DNA of 64,000 bases from Apostichopus japonicus (Eukaryota; Echinodermata; Holothuroidea; Aspidochirotida; Stichopodidae): NCBI RefSeq assembly GCF_037975245.1, contig NC_092571.1:6222001-6286000 (forward strand), written 5' to 3'. Made by a program: the position numbers and the translations under genes. Numbering within the stretch: the stretch's first letter is position 1; each line of letters starts with the position of its first letter. Shown here one piece after another: positions 46,553-57,094 of this stretch. The notes below the pieces were generated by a model, which was not told the origin of the DNA, searched no databases, and saw only the letters and a list, made by a program, of their open reading frames with translations.

Positions 46553-46882
46553 TGTTTGGGAATGGGGCATATTGCAAATGACCGAACTGGTTGCATGAAA
46601 CCTGCCCCCACTCGAACTCTTTGTCCCCTTACCCTCCCCCCCCCAGATAATAAAGTCTGGTGATACCATTGCATCCACTTCTTCTTTCTACATAATCCTA
46701 GCTTGTCTTGGAGTGATCCTTTCTCAAAACTTCTCGTTTCTCCTCTCTTATGCCTACACGTAATAACCAATTAAGACTACCTACCACACGTACACGTCCC
46801 CCGTTTCAAAATCTGTGTAAACAATAGGCTATACCAGTAATAAGTAGTCCTTTTGTCATAGGAAACCTTGATAGGTGTGATT
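46553..46882. other. Intergenic DNA between two hAT-type elements
   Basis: No gene or repeat recognised. Confidence 0.5.
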
Positions 46883-46890
46883 GTCACGAT

Positions 46891-47663
46891 CAAGGGCGGC
46901 GGAAGCACTTTAAATCTGGGGGGGCACCAACGTCGAAGGGCACTTTGCAGAAATTCGATTGGACTGATGCAGCCTGATATTTAGTACCCTTCATAACTCT
47001 TATTATATTATCTTATTTGCGTATACACATCACTCCATCAACGCCACCCCCCCCCCCCCTCAAGGAAACAATGCATACTAGCACTGCAGTATCTAATGTG
47101 CAAATTGGGAAACAAGGAAAAAGACAAAATGCCGGTGAAATCATTATAAAGTCCAAGTCCCTGCACACGCGATCGATACATGCATGAAAGCAAATGAAAT
47201 ATGTGAAAATACTGAAAGAAAAGTAATTTTCTATGTGTTTTTCAATGGTTAAACTGATATTATTATGATCATTATTATTGTAACGACTTTCCGAATAATT
47301 CTAACCAATCTGAAAGGGTTATAACACGGCAAATGATTGTATGTTATTGGCACGCGATGTAATAACCAACGCATGCCTATATGATATGCACATTAAGATG
47401 TTGAACGCGCGCGCGTAGCGCGCGAAAAATTTTTGTAATATTTTTCGGGCAAGTCGTTACAGCCCCCCAAATCAAATTGGGCTCCTACGCCTGTGGTAGT
47501 AAACATTTAAAACTTCCCGAAATATTTGATTCGACGTGGGTTTCGCTTTGTAAACTCTTGTTTTATTTAGAAATTTTTTATGTAGAAAAAAGGCACATTT
47601 TTAATCTGAGGAAAAGTGGGGGGGGGCACGTGCCCCCTGTGCCCCCCGGTTCCGCCGCCCTTG
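46891..47663. mobile_element. CAAGGGCGGCGG-family hAT-type element, 773 bp
   Basis: Starts CAAGGGCGGCGGAAGC, ends GGTTCCGCCGCCCTTG. The 8-bp duplication GTCACGAT (46883-46890, 47664-47671) matches nTnnnnAn. It is in the opposite orientation to the copy at 49204 and contains an extra internal segment (about 47240-47490) with a CG-rich hairpin (GCGCGCGCGTAGCGCGCG). Confidence 0.9.
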
Positions 47664-47671
47664 GTCACGAT

Positions 47672-48096
47672 AGACTGTTTGAATAGCTTTATGTGCAGAT
47701 AAAATGAAATTGTGATTAAATTTGAGTCCTTGTCCTACGTGAGATATCCAAAATGTCTTAAATATACACGAATTGAAGATTACCATGCTAAGAAGTTCCT
47801 ATTAAAACCTGTGTAAACAGCGGCGGTGCAATGAGGATAGGGACATGGGCCATTTCCCCCAATCATTATGTGCCCCTGTCCCTCAGTCAGCTGCGACATT
47901 TTCTGTGGGTAATAACTTTATACAATTATTAAAATGGTATATGTACGACCCTGGTTATAGGCCTATGATATTGCACAATTTTGAATAAATATTTTCATAG
48001 ATTAAAATTTGGTTCCGGGCCCTATTAAGGGGCTATAGCTCCTTAAATGTGCCCGTGATGTGCACTTTATGTAGTCTATATATGACGAACACCGGG
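47672..48096. other. Intergenic DNA
   Basis: AT-rich; nothing identified except weak homopolymers. It would be the 3' flank of the minus-strand exon at 48097. Confidence 0.5.
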
Positions 48097-48314
48097 TTAC
48101 AGTTGTAAAGGATCTATCGGTAATAACGCATGCTGTTTCAGCTGCAGTCCAAAGGACATCAAGTGAATGCCAGCGAAAGAGTATTCACTCAATAGTTGTG
48201 GAGAAACTGGTCTTTTAATGGTGGTATCATACCCAAAATCAAGAAACCCAGAACCAATTGAAATAGGCGTATCACGTAGTTGTAGATCAAATAAATCCAG
48301 ACCTAATACCACTG
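48097..48314 (-). CDS. Unidentified C-terminal exon, 71 codons
   Basis: On the minus strand, a pyrimidine-rich acceptor (CTCCTTTTTTTCACAG) is followed from 48314 by an open frame to TAA at 48097. It encodes a compact, non-repetitive sequence (LGLDLFDLQLRDTPISIGSG, FGYDTTIKRPVSPQLLSEYS). Amino-acid composition and the splice site suggest a genuine terminal exon or a transposon-borne one. Upstream exons were not found within the window, and the family is not recognised. Confidence 0.45.
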
Positions 48315-49195
48315 CTGTGAAAAAAAGGAGAAACCTAAAATGAAGAAAAATAAAAGAAGCCGTGTAAAAACACTGAAAATTTCCTTACAGAAACTTTGTG
48401 AATACAAATGGGGAATCGGATAATGAAAGTGACAAATAGCGCTAGTTCTCTAAATTATAGGCGATTTACACAAAGGCTACAGTATTGGAATCTCCATAAC
48501 GACTAATAAAGGTAACTTAAAAGGCATTGAAGACGCGCCCCAAACAGCGTGCCGCCATCTTTAAAATGTTAACTTTCCGTTGCTTGCAAGTGAAGGTTTT
48601 CTCTTGTCGCTACAAAATGCAGACAGTAATGAAACGTGATACCTTGATATCTTTATATGGACCTGAGGTGTCCATCGCTGTATCGTTTGTACACGGTGCT
48701 GTGGGTATTGACCGCAGCTGTATGTACTGACTGTACACTAGTGTCTAATTACCGACGGTAGCAAGCTGTAGGTGTATTTTCTGGGATCGATGGTGGTGTC
48801 TAACACTTCTGTTGTCTTCACACCCTTTAAATAAAGAATCGGAATGGGTGGCGAGGGGATGCGGTGGAAACCCTCTGAAGCTTCAACATTTAAAGATTAT
48901 TAGTGATTCCCTCGTAACGCAAGTTTGAAGCACGAACGTGAATTTTCAGAACAAGGAACTCTAAAACTGCGATGATGAATGATTTCCTCTGCCAAAAGTC
49001 TTACATATAAGTGTAATATATGAGCAGTTCTGGTGTTTCATACCTCTAACGCTTCAAAGTTATATGTAATAAAATAGATTGTGTTATTGTTCTAATTATG
49101 TATAACATCATTTCCTAAGCAGAACATACACAGTGAACTTCAGCGATAGTCTGTTACATTATATTTACCCGGCAGGGGTTATGGGGGTTAAGTCG
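48315..49195. other. Intergenic DNA with a duplicated segment
   Basis: 48622-48831 is a diverged direct duplicate of 58072-58343 (shared core includes GTGGGTATTGACCGCAGCTG). No ORF supported. Confidence 0.6.
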
Positions 49196-49203
49196 TCCAG
49201 GGG

Positions 49204-49859
49204 CAAGGGCGGCGGAACCGGGGGGCACAGGGGGCACGTGCCTCCCCCAATTTTCCTCAGGTTAAAAATGTGCCCTTTTTCTACATACAAATTGAGGTGT
49301 CTCAAGTTAGCAAGAGGCCAGGGAACCAGAATGAACACTCGGGAAGGGCCGTTTCCGGCCATCTGAGGGGTTTGTAAAACCAAAAATTTTCTTCAACGCT
49401 CCCCCGCGCCAACCGATGGTGGCGCTCCGCTCAGATAGTCGTGCATACAACTTTGCAAATCCTGGCTACGCCCCTGACTTTTAATGAATTTCTGTGGGTC
49501 AAACTCAAAGCTATTTCGAATGGAAAAAAATTGTTAAGATATGAACAAGAAATAAACTCTAATTCGGAAGATTCCTACATTAGCAACTAGCATGATTTCA
49601 CCTCATTTTGTCTCAAAAGAAAACTTGTTCCTTGTTTCCCAATTTGCACATTGGATATTGCAGTGCTAGTATGCATATTTTCCTTGAGGGGGGGGGGGCG
49701 TTGATGGAGTGATGTGTATACGCAAATAAGATAATACAATAAGAGTTATAAAGGGTACTAAATATAAGGCTGCATCAGTCTAATCGAATTTCTGCAAAGT
49801 GCCCTTTGATGTCGGTGCCACCCCCCCCCCCCCAGATTAAAAGTGCTTCCACCGCCTTG
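49204..49859. mobile_element. CAAGGGCGGCGG-family hAT-type element, 656 bp
   Basis: Starts CAAGGGCGGCGGAACC, ends TTCCACCGCCTTG. The target duplication TCCAGGGG (49196-49203, 49860-49867) is 8 bp. It is related to 46891-47663 (inverted) and to part of the 18867-20805 mosaic. Confidence 0.9.
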
Positions 49860-50056
49860 TCCAGGGGAGGGTTCCTTTGGCAACTTCTGTGAATCGGAGG
49901 GTGCTTAAATGCCAAATGGTGCTATCTTTCGCAACTTTTGAAACAATGTTGAGGAATATTCTACTGTTTAGTTAGGTCATTAACATGAAGTACACATGGT
50001 TGCGACCCTGATCCTGAGTATTCAAACTGATTGGTGCAGTGGCGTAGGAAGGTACT

Positions 50057-51044
50057 TGTCACAACTTCCGTGGGATAATACAATATGGCACCCTCTAGCG
50101 CCCCCTCTGTTGCGACCCCGGGTTTTTCCTTGGCCTTCAAAGCCGATAAAAATAAAATTTTAGATAGATTCAGGGAAGTAAACTCAAAGGACCAAAAGAC
50201 TACTGAGATGTTTCTGAAAGTTAACAAAAACGATATATTTACAATGATACGATCTCTACTGATTTGTACAAGGATTATTGGTACTAGAAATTTGGAATAT
50301 TACAGACAGATTTTACAATATTATACGGCCGTTAAATTTTTAAAAGATTACTTAACTTATCTTACGCGGCGCGTGCCGGCTCTCGGTTCCTTTCGTAGCT
50401 GTTCTGACCTCCTTGCGTCACCAACAACGATGTCGGGATTAGGCTCCCTCGTAGGCTGGTATCCCGTGACTTGGTCAGGAGCAAAACCGTTCCCCGCTGG
50501 TCCAATTCGACTCAACGTTTGTATCCCAAGGATGGCTTCCTCCTGGGTGAACTCCGAAAAACTCTGCCGAAGTCACGCCTGTCCCGGTTAAACGACGCAC
50601 CAATCTAATAAACAAACAGTCCACCGGTTCCTCCGTCCGTCCCCTCGATTAATCTTTTATCTCAGATGAATTTCTTTATACAATAGATCGGAAAATTCTG
50701 AACTAAACTCCTCATCACCGAAAATATCTCTTCTTATATATAGCCGGGTTTAATCTCCCGAAAGTTCTTTTCCAGGAATCCTGACGGAAAAACATCGAGA
50801 ATCATCCATGTCTCGAAGATACGACTGATAGTGCATCGTTCATTGGTCGACGATATCCGGTCACCTGCTAAAAATTACTTCCCGTATGTTCTGGAAATTT
50901 GTGATCGCTAATACCGAATAGCGCCATCATTTCTCGTAGCTTCCAGAAAAAACGCACAAGTTGTCAGTCACGACGAGTGACCTACTTATCACCCTGACCA
51001 GCATATACTGAATACACGTACAATGAATAAAGTCGTTCGTGACA
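50057..51044 (-). repeat. 3' LTR of Gmr1-like element
   Basis: 988 bp, same length and apparently the same sequence as 56107-57094. TATA-like TATATATA at 50735-50742. Confidence 0.97.
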
Positions 51045-51047
51045 ATT

Positions 51048-51060
51048 ACTTCCCCTTCAA
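51048..51060 (-). promoter_or_regulatory. Polypurine tract of Gmr1-like element
   Basis: TTGAAGGGGAAGT on the element strand, three bases before the 3' LTR; expected plus-strand primer. Confidence 0.65.
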
Positions 51061-51310
51061 GATAAATATTTTTAATATTTCATCTATAAATGGACGTGTA
51101 TGCAACTTTAAATTAAACATAACTAATGAATATTGATAACCATCTCAAAATACTCAAACTAACAATCCCATAAATGTCAAATTCTATAAACTATAAACAA
51201 TTCTATAATCCGACAAAACTATGTCAATCATAAATGTATGATAGCATAACAACAATCAATAGTGTTACAATCAACACATCTACATCTGATTAAATGAATG
51301 AATAACCCGC

Positions 51311-54300
51311 TTACATTCGGCTCATATAATCTGCACCAACATTGTACTTTCCTTTGATTGATTCTAGTCTGAATCTATACTCTTGTAGTACTAATGCCCA
51401 TCTCATAATTCTTGAGTTCAGCAACTTCGCTCTATTTAAATAAGTGAGTGGTTCGTGATCAGTCTGTAAGACGAACTCACTTCCGTACAGATATACATGG
51501 AATTTCTGTACTGCCCAAACTAATCCTAGGCATTCTCTTTCAATTACTGAATAATTTCTTTCCCTCTCCAATAACTTTCTACTAGCATACGCTACAGGAA
51601 ATAATTCTCCTTCATGTTCCTGTAGTAGGACTGCACCTATCCCTACATCGGATGCATCGGTCCTCAGAACAAATTGCTTATTTACATCAGGAAGCCTGAG
51701 AAGGGGTGGACTAATAAGCGCTTGCTTCAGATCATTGAACGCCTTGTCCTGGGCGCTTCCCCAAATCACTCTATTGGGTGAACCCTTCCTCGTCAGGTCC
51801 GACAGTGGGGCAACTAGTGCAGAGTAGTTTGGTATATAGTCTCTGTAATACCCCGTGAGACCAAGAAACGACCTGACTTGGGTTTTCGTCTCGGGTTTTG
51901 GAGCGTTTTTGATTTGATCAAGGGTACTCTGCTTCGGGCCCAACTTCCCGTTTCCAACTGTGTGGCCCAAGAACTCCAATTTAGTGAACCCTATTTCACA
52001 CTTACTCGGACGAGCTGTCAGTCCGCTCTCTCTCAACGTCTGAAATAACAACTCCAAACACTCTACATGCTCATCCCATGTCTCGGTATGAATCAAAATA
52101 TCATCCAGATAATTGACAACATTTGGCACATCCCTCAAAATGGTTCTCATCAACCTAGTGAAAACTGCCGGTGCCCCAACCAATCCAAAGGGCATCGTTT
52201 TAAATTGCCATAACCCATCTGGAGTCACAAAGGCAGTCTTCTCTTTCGCTGACTGTGTCATTTCAACCTGCCAATATCCCTTCGTTAGATCGATTCGACT
52301 GAAGTACTTGTCATTCGACAATTCCGAGAATATCTCTGTCATGGTTTGCATAGGTTCAGCTTCATACGTGGTTACTTTATTGAGCTTCCTATAATCCACG
52401 CAGAATCTCTTCGTGCCATCAGGTTTAGGTACCAACACCACAGGTGAACTATAAGGTGAGTTTGAAGGTTCAATCACTCCCATGTCAATCATTTTCCTAA
52501 CTTCCTCTTGTAACGAATCTCGCATCGAGAGTGGTACAGGGTAAGGCTTTGCTTTGATTGGCTTATCAGTAGTTAACTTGATGTCACATTTGAGAACATC
52601 GGTTTTGCCAGGTACATCAGTCAGGACATCAGTGAACTTGGATAACACTCGTTTAACCTCGTGGGATTGGCCTACACCTAATTCGTCATTTACAACAACA
52701 TCCGATGCCGATTCACTCTGATTAGTCTGCAGCGCAGGCAGTTCGAAACAACTTTCCTGCTCCTCATCCTCAGACATTGAAATGACTGTAGTCCCAACCA
52801 CATTTGACTTGTCCCTACTTATGTACTCTTTCAGCAGGTTTGCATGAAAACTTTTCGACTTCCCATTGACATCGATTGAATAGCTCGCTTCGCCAATTTC
52901 ACTCAATACGGTGAATGGCCCCTTCCACTGCATCAACAGCTTGTTTTGATCAGTAGGCAAGAGTATCAACACCAAATCACCTGGTTTGAACTTGCGACTT
53001 TTAGCCTTCCGGTTATAGTACTTCTTGTACCTCTCCGACGATTCCTGTAACTCTGATCTAGCCAGAGCGCAAGTCTCCTCTAGCCGTTCTCTCAAATCTA
53101 GGACATACTGATATGTTGACCTAGTTTCAGGGTTGTCCACTTCAGATGTCCACATCTCTTTCAAAATGGCCATAGGACCTCTCACTGTCCTACCATAGAG
53201 TAACTCGAACGGTGCGAAACCTGTGCTGGCTTGCGGAGCCTCCCTATACGCAAATAGTAGTGGTCCTATATAGCGGTCCCAGTCTGACGGTCTCTCCTCA
53301 CACATGCGCTTTAGCATCCTCTTCAAGGTACCATTGAATTTCTCAACTAGACCGTTGCAGATCGGGTGGTAGGGGGTAGTGGTGAGTTGTCGCAGTGACA
53401 GTAATCGACTCACCTCCTTCATCACATCTGAGGTAAACTGTGAACCCCTGTCAGTCAGGATCTCAGATGGGACTCCCACTCTTGAAAATATGTCCACCAA
53501 AGCTTCTGCCACTCTCTCAGTATCTATGTTACGCAATGGAACTGCCTCAGGAAACCTTGTTGCATAATCGACAAGTGTTAGGATATACCGATTCCCATGC
53601 TTGGAAGTAGGACTGATCGGTCCGACAATGTCTACCGCCACCCTCTTGAATGGTGTGTCAATCAAGGGCATGTGACCCAATGGGACCTTGGTGACCCTTC
53701 CCTTATCACATGTTCTCTGGCAAATATCGCATGACTTGCAATAACGCTTTACGTCGGATCCTACACCTGGCCAGTAGAATTGAGACTGAACCTTGTCAGT
53801 TGTCTTGGCTATCCCTAGGTGACCCGCCATAATACTGTCATGAGCCAGTTTCATCACTTGATTTCTGAACTTTTCGGGTACAACCAATTGGTCACTAGGC
53901 TTGTCATTCCCCGAAACTTTGCGATATAGAATATCATTCCTTAAAATGAATTCGGAGATCCCCTTTTTACCTTTCAGTGGTCTGGGATTCCCAACATGCT
54001 TGAAGCAATTTTTGAGGGTTGAATCCTCCTTCTGAGCTTGTCTCAATTGCTCAGGTGTTACGTCATCCATAGGAACATTAGCCGTTTTTAGGGGTTTCAG
54101 ATTTTCATTTCGTTTTTGCTTTTGTGCACGTGTCTCTACGGCACCTCCAATATCTGAGTCATCGCCTACGTTATCACTTGGAATCATTCGATCCGCAGCG
54201 ATTTCCGGTTCATCACGTGACTCAACACTGGTTCCTATTTCAACACTAGCTGTTTCTTCCACATTGTGAGGTTCACACTGCTCACTTGGAACTTCTTTTA

Positions 54301-55852
54301 CACTCCAATCTGGGTCGGGATTCTCAGGACCTCGAACACCAGGAACATTCCCAATTATTAAGTCATACACTGGCCTCTTCATACAGAGAGCCTTGAGGGA
54401 TCCTGTGTAAAAGGGCGTGTCCACCGCCACGTTAGCTTCTGGAATCTTCCTCACTGTACCGTCAATCAGTACACACAGTTGATCTACACCGGTCAACTGA
54501 TCATTGGAGATCAAATCTCTCCTAACGATGACACCAGAACACCCGCTATCGCGTAACACTGACACCTTCCTCCCTTTAAGATAGCCCTCAACCACCGGCA
54601 TGCGCTCCTTAACATCTGACAAAATTTTCTCAGTAATGTCGGTAGGCTCCTCACACGCCGCACTGACTATTGGGATCTCGTGACCACACGCTAAATTAAT
54701 TGAATAGCTGTCACTTTCCTTGATTTGTTTCATCAAACACAGATTCGCGGTTTGTCCGCTACGATGATCTTTTTGCGACGCATCGCTCGATCCTAGTTTG
54801 TCGGGTTTGGCATTTTCAGTCGCAACCGCCGATTGCGCTTTAAACCTCTGCCTGCAATCGTTTGCCTTATGCCCCAATTTCCCGCAAACAAAGCATTTTA
54901 TGGCTGAACGCGTGTTTCTGTTTTCACCCGCGTCCACAATTTTGGTTTTGTATTCCTGACTGTTGGGGTTACCGTCAGGTTTTTCCCCATTTCCCTGATT
55001 TGTTTGGAAGGATTTTACACATTTTTCAAGATCCCTGTGATGCGCTTCTAAGTATTTGTCAGCCAGCTCTGACAGCGCTTTAGAAGTCTTGCAGTCATGT
55101 TCTCTCAGGAATAATGCCAATTCCTTACTGCATACATTTAGGAACTGCTCCCGCAACATGAGATCTGAAAATTCCTCGAACGTTTTGTTAATTCCGCCCA
55201 TTTCCAACCATCTGGCCATATAATTTTCCAACCTTGCCATGTATTGAATTGATGTTTCTCCCTTTTTGGGCCTTTCTCGTCTGAATTTCTGACGGAAGCC
55301 TTCCTCTGTGAATTGAAATCGTTTCAACAGGGCTTTCTTTAGCTTTTGATAATCTTGTGAGTCATCGGGTGGCAGCCTAGAGTAAACACGGAGACTTTCT
55401 CCCTTTAGACACAGACTCAAATTTAATGCCCATTGTTCCTCTGGCCACTCTTGCGCTGTTGCGAATCGCTCGAAGCGCAGCAAGTATGCGTCGAGGTCTT
55501 CCTTCTCATCAAAGTGAGGCATTTTAGGCGTGGGGATTCTATTTGGCTCGCGGCTTGAAGTGGAGCTACGGGAGGAATTCAAATCGGCATTGCCATTGCT
55601 ATTTTGCTGCAACTCAGCTTGCTTTTCAAGTTTAGCCAATTCAAACATTCTTTGTTTTTCCGCCTCAGCCCTTTGCTTTTCCGCCTCAGCCCTTTGCTTT
55701 TCCGCCTCAGCCCTTTGCTTTTCCGCCTCAGCCTTTTCTTGTTGCCTTTCGTCACGAGCGATCTGCTGCTGTTCTTTGACGAAGTTTAAGAGTTCGCCAC
55801 CCGTAAGACCCATTTTAGCCCCCAACTCAGTTAATTCTCTAATATCCATCAT
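51311..55852 (-). CDS. gag-pol: Gag-Pol polyprotein, Gmr1 type (Gag-PR-IN-RT-RH), 1513 aa
   Basis: One ORF from ATG (55852) to TAA. Residues 30-75: charged coiled coil with four EKQRAEA repeats. Residues about 175-270: capsid region resembling the SCAN domain (FRQKFRRERPKKGETSIQYM, LREQFLNVCSKELALFLREH). CCHC knuckle CFVCGKLGHKANDC at 320-333. Protease RDSGCSG at 435-441. Integrase HHCC about 671-711, catalytic D741, D801 and E837. RT with FCVDYRKLN near 1150 and YLDD at 1248-1251. RNase H from TDASDVG near 1398 with TDHEP near 1464. The order IN-RT-RH matches Gmr1 elements and is like Ty1/copia. No internal stop or frameshift separates gag from pol. Catalytic residues look intact. Confidence 0.97.
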   Translation of the reverse strand: MMDIRELTELGAKMGLTGGELLNFVKEQQQIARDERQQEKAEAEKQRAEAEKQRAEAEKQRAEAEKQRMFELAKLEKQAELQQNSNGNADLNSSRSSTSSREPNRIPTPKMPHFDEKEDLDAYLLRFERFATAQEWPEEQWALNLSLCLKGESLRVYSRLPPDDSQDYQKLKKALLKRFQFTEEGFRQKFRRERPKKGETSIQYMARLENYMARWLEMGGINKTFEEFSDLMLREQFLNVCSKELALFLREHDCKTSKALSELADKYLEAHHRDLEKCVKSFQTNQGNGEKPDGNPNSQEYKTKIVDAGENRNTRSAIKCFVCGKLGHKANDCRQRFKAQSAVATENAKPDKLGSSDASQKDHRSGQTANLCLMKQIKESDSYSINLACGHEIPIVSAACEEPTDITEKILSDVKERMPVVEGYLKGRKVSVLRDSGCSGVIVRRDLISNDQLTGVDQLCVLIDGTVRKIPEANVAVDTPFYTGSLKALCMKRPVYDLIIGNVPGVRGPENPDPDWSVKEVPSEQCEPHNVEETASVEIGTSVESRDEPEIAADRMIPSDNVGDDSDIGGAVETRAQKQKRNENLKPLKTANVPMDDVTPEQLRQAQKEDSTLKNCFKHVGNPRPLKGKKGISEFILRNDILYRKVSGNDKPSDQLVVPEKFRNQVMKLAHDSIMAGHLGIAKTTDKVQSQFYWPGVGSDVKRYCKSCDICQRTCDKGRVTKVPLGHMPLIDTPFKRVAVDIVGPISPTSKHGNRYILTLVDYATRFPEAVPLRNIDTERVAEALVDIFSRVGVPSEILTDRGSQFTSDVMKEVSRLLSLRQLTTTPYHPICNGLVEKFNGTLKRMLKRMCEERPSDWDRYIGPLLFAYREAPQASTGFAPFELLYGRTVRGPMAILKEMWTSEVDNPETRSTYQYVLDLRERLEETCALARSELQESSERYKKYYNRKAKSRKFKPGDLVLILLPTDQNKLLMQWKGPFTVLSEIGEASYSIDVNGKSKSFHANLLKEYISRDKSNVVGTTVISMSEDEEQESCFELPALQTNQSESASDVVVNDELGVGQSHEVKRVLSKFTDVLTDVPGKTDVLKCDIKLTTDKPIKAKPYPVPLSMRDSLQEEVRKMIDMGVIEPSNSPYSSPVVLVPKPDGTKRFCVDYRKLNKVTTYEAEPMQTMTEIFSELSNDKYFSRIDLTKGYWQVEMTQSAKEKTAFVTPDGLWQFKTMPFGLVGAPAVFTRLMRTILRDVPNVVNYLDDILIHTETWDEHVECLELLFQTLRESGLTARPSKCEIGFTKLEFLGHTVGNGKLGPKQSTLDQIKNAPKPETKTQVRSFLGLTGYYRDYIPNYSALVAPLSDLTRKGSPNRVIWGSAQDKAFNDLKQALISPPLLRLPDVNKQFVLRTDASDVGIGAVLLQEHEGELFPVAYASRKLLERERNYSVIERECLGLVWAVQKFHVYLYGSEFVLQTDHEPLTYLNRAKLLNSRIMRWALVLQEYRFRLESIKGKYNVGADYMSRM

Positions 55853-55974
55853 TCAGTCAGGCAAACACAGGTACCAATAACAATATATCAAATATATATG
55901 GTTTCAGAAACTTCTCAGTTTGTAAGTCACTTCGGGATATACTCCTTTCTTGTGTTTTACACTTTTCCCGTTTT

Positions 55975-56090
55975 GTTTTTATTTTTTTAACAATTCCCCG
56001 TTTTGTTTCTATCTTTTAAACAATTCCCCGTTTTGTTTCTCTCTTTTAAACAATTTCCCGTTTTGTTTCTATCTTTTAAACAATTCCCGG
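55975..56090 (-). repeat. 30-bp leader repeats beside the primer site
   Basis: About four copies of CAATTCCCCGTTTTGTTTCT plus ATCTTTTAAA (plus-strand reading), ending in the CAATTCCCGG that begins the primer-binding region. They lie in the 5' leader between LTR and gag. Confidence 0.9.
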
Positions 56091-56101
56091 ATAGGCCCCC
56101 A
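56085..56101 (-). promoter_or_regulatory. Primer binding site, tRNA-Pro type
   Basis: On the element strand TGGGGGCCTATCCGGGA, five bases after the 5' LTR. Compared with the complement of the tRNA-Pro 3' end, as remembered, it matches except at three adjacent central positions. Confidence 0.6.
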
Positions 56102-56106
56102 TTAAT

Positions 56107-57094
56107 TGTCACAACTTCCGTGGGATAATACAATATGGCACCCTCTAGCGCCCCCTCTGTTGCGACCCCGGGTTTTTCCTTGGCCTTCAAAGCCGATAAA
56201 AATAAAATTTTAGATAGATTCAGGGAAGTAAACTCAAAGGACCAAAAGACTACTGAGATGTTTCTGAAAGTTAACAAAAACGATATATTTACAATGATAC
56301 GATCTCTACTGATTTGTACAAGGATTATTGGTACTAGAAATTTGGAATATTACAGACAGATTTTACAATATTATACGGCCGTTAAATTTTTAAAAGATTA
56401 CTTAACTTATCTTACGCGGCGCGTGCCGGCTCTCGGTTCCTTTCGTAGCTGTTCTGACCTCCTTGCGTCACCAACAACGATGTCGGGATTAGGCTCCCTC
56501 GTAGGCTGGTATCCCGTGACTTGGTCAGGAGCAAAACCGTTCCCCGCTGGTCCAATTCGACTCAACGTTTGTATCCCAAGGATGGCTTCCTCCTGGGTGA
56601 ACTCCGAAAAACTCTGCCGAAGTCACGCCTGTCCCGGTTAAACGACGCACCAATCTAATAAACAAACAGTCCACCGGTTCCTCCGTCCGTCCCCTCGATT
56701 AATCTTTTATCTCAGATGAATTTCTTTATACAATAGATCGGAAAATTCTGAACTAAACTCCTCATCACCGAAAATATCTCTTCTTATATATAGCCGGGTT
56801 TAATCTCCCGAAAGTTCTTTTCCAGGAATCCTGACGGAAAAACATCGAGAATCATCCATGTCTCGAAGATACGACTGATAGTGCATCGTTCATTGGTCGA
56901 CGATATCCGGTCACCTGCTAAAAATTACTTCCCGTATGTTCTGGAAATTTGTGATCGCTAATACCGAATAGCGCCATCATTTCTCGTAGCTTCCAGAAAA
57001 AACGCACAAGTTGTCAGTCACGACGAGTGACCTACTTATCACCCTGACCAGCATATACTGAATACACGTACAATGAATAAAGTCGTTCGTGACA
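56107..57094 (-). repeat. 5' LTR of Gmr1-like element
   Basis: 988 bp. A TATATATA motif at about 56785-56792 (minus strand) would serve as its promoter. Confidence 0.97.

Larger units (their letters stand above)
50057..57094 (-). mobile_element. Complete Gmr1-like LTR retrotransposon
   Basis: A 7038-bp element on the minus strand. Two 988-bp LTRs (TGTCACGAAC...GTTGTGACA on the element strand) look identical by eye, and a 5-bp duplication GTACT (50052-50056, 57095-57099) flanks it. One uninterrupted gag-pol ORF has integrase before reverse transcriptase, the hallmark of the Gmr1 group of deuterostome Ty3/gypsy elements. Intact ORF plus identical LTRs indicates a very recent insertion. Confidence 0.97.

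Noticed and set aside
50085-50591. 168-codon plus-strand ORF (again at 56135-56641)
   Set aside because: It lies within the LTRs, antisense to the element, with no recognisable domain. It is duplicated only because the LTRs are identical.
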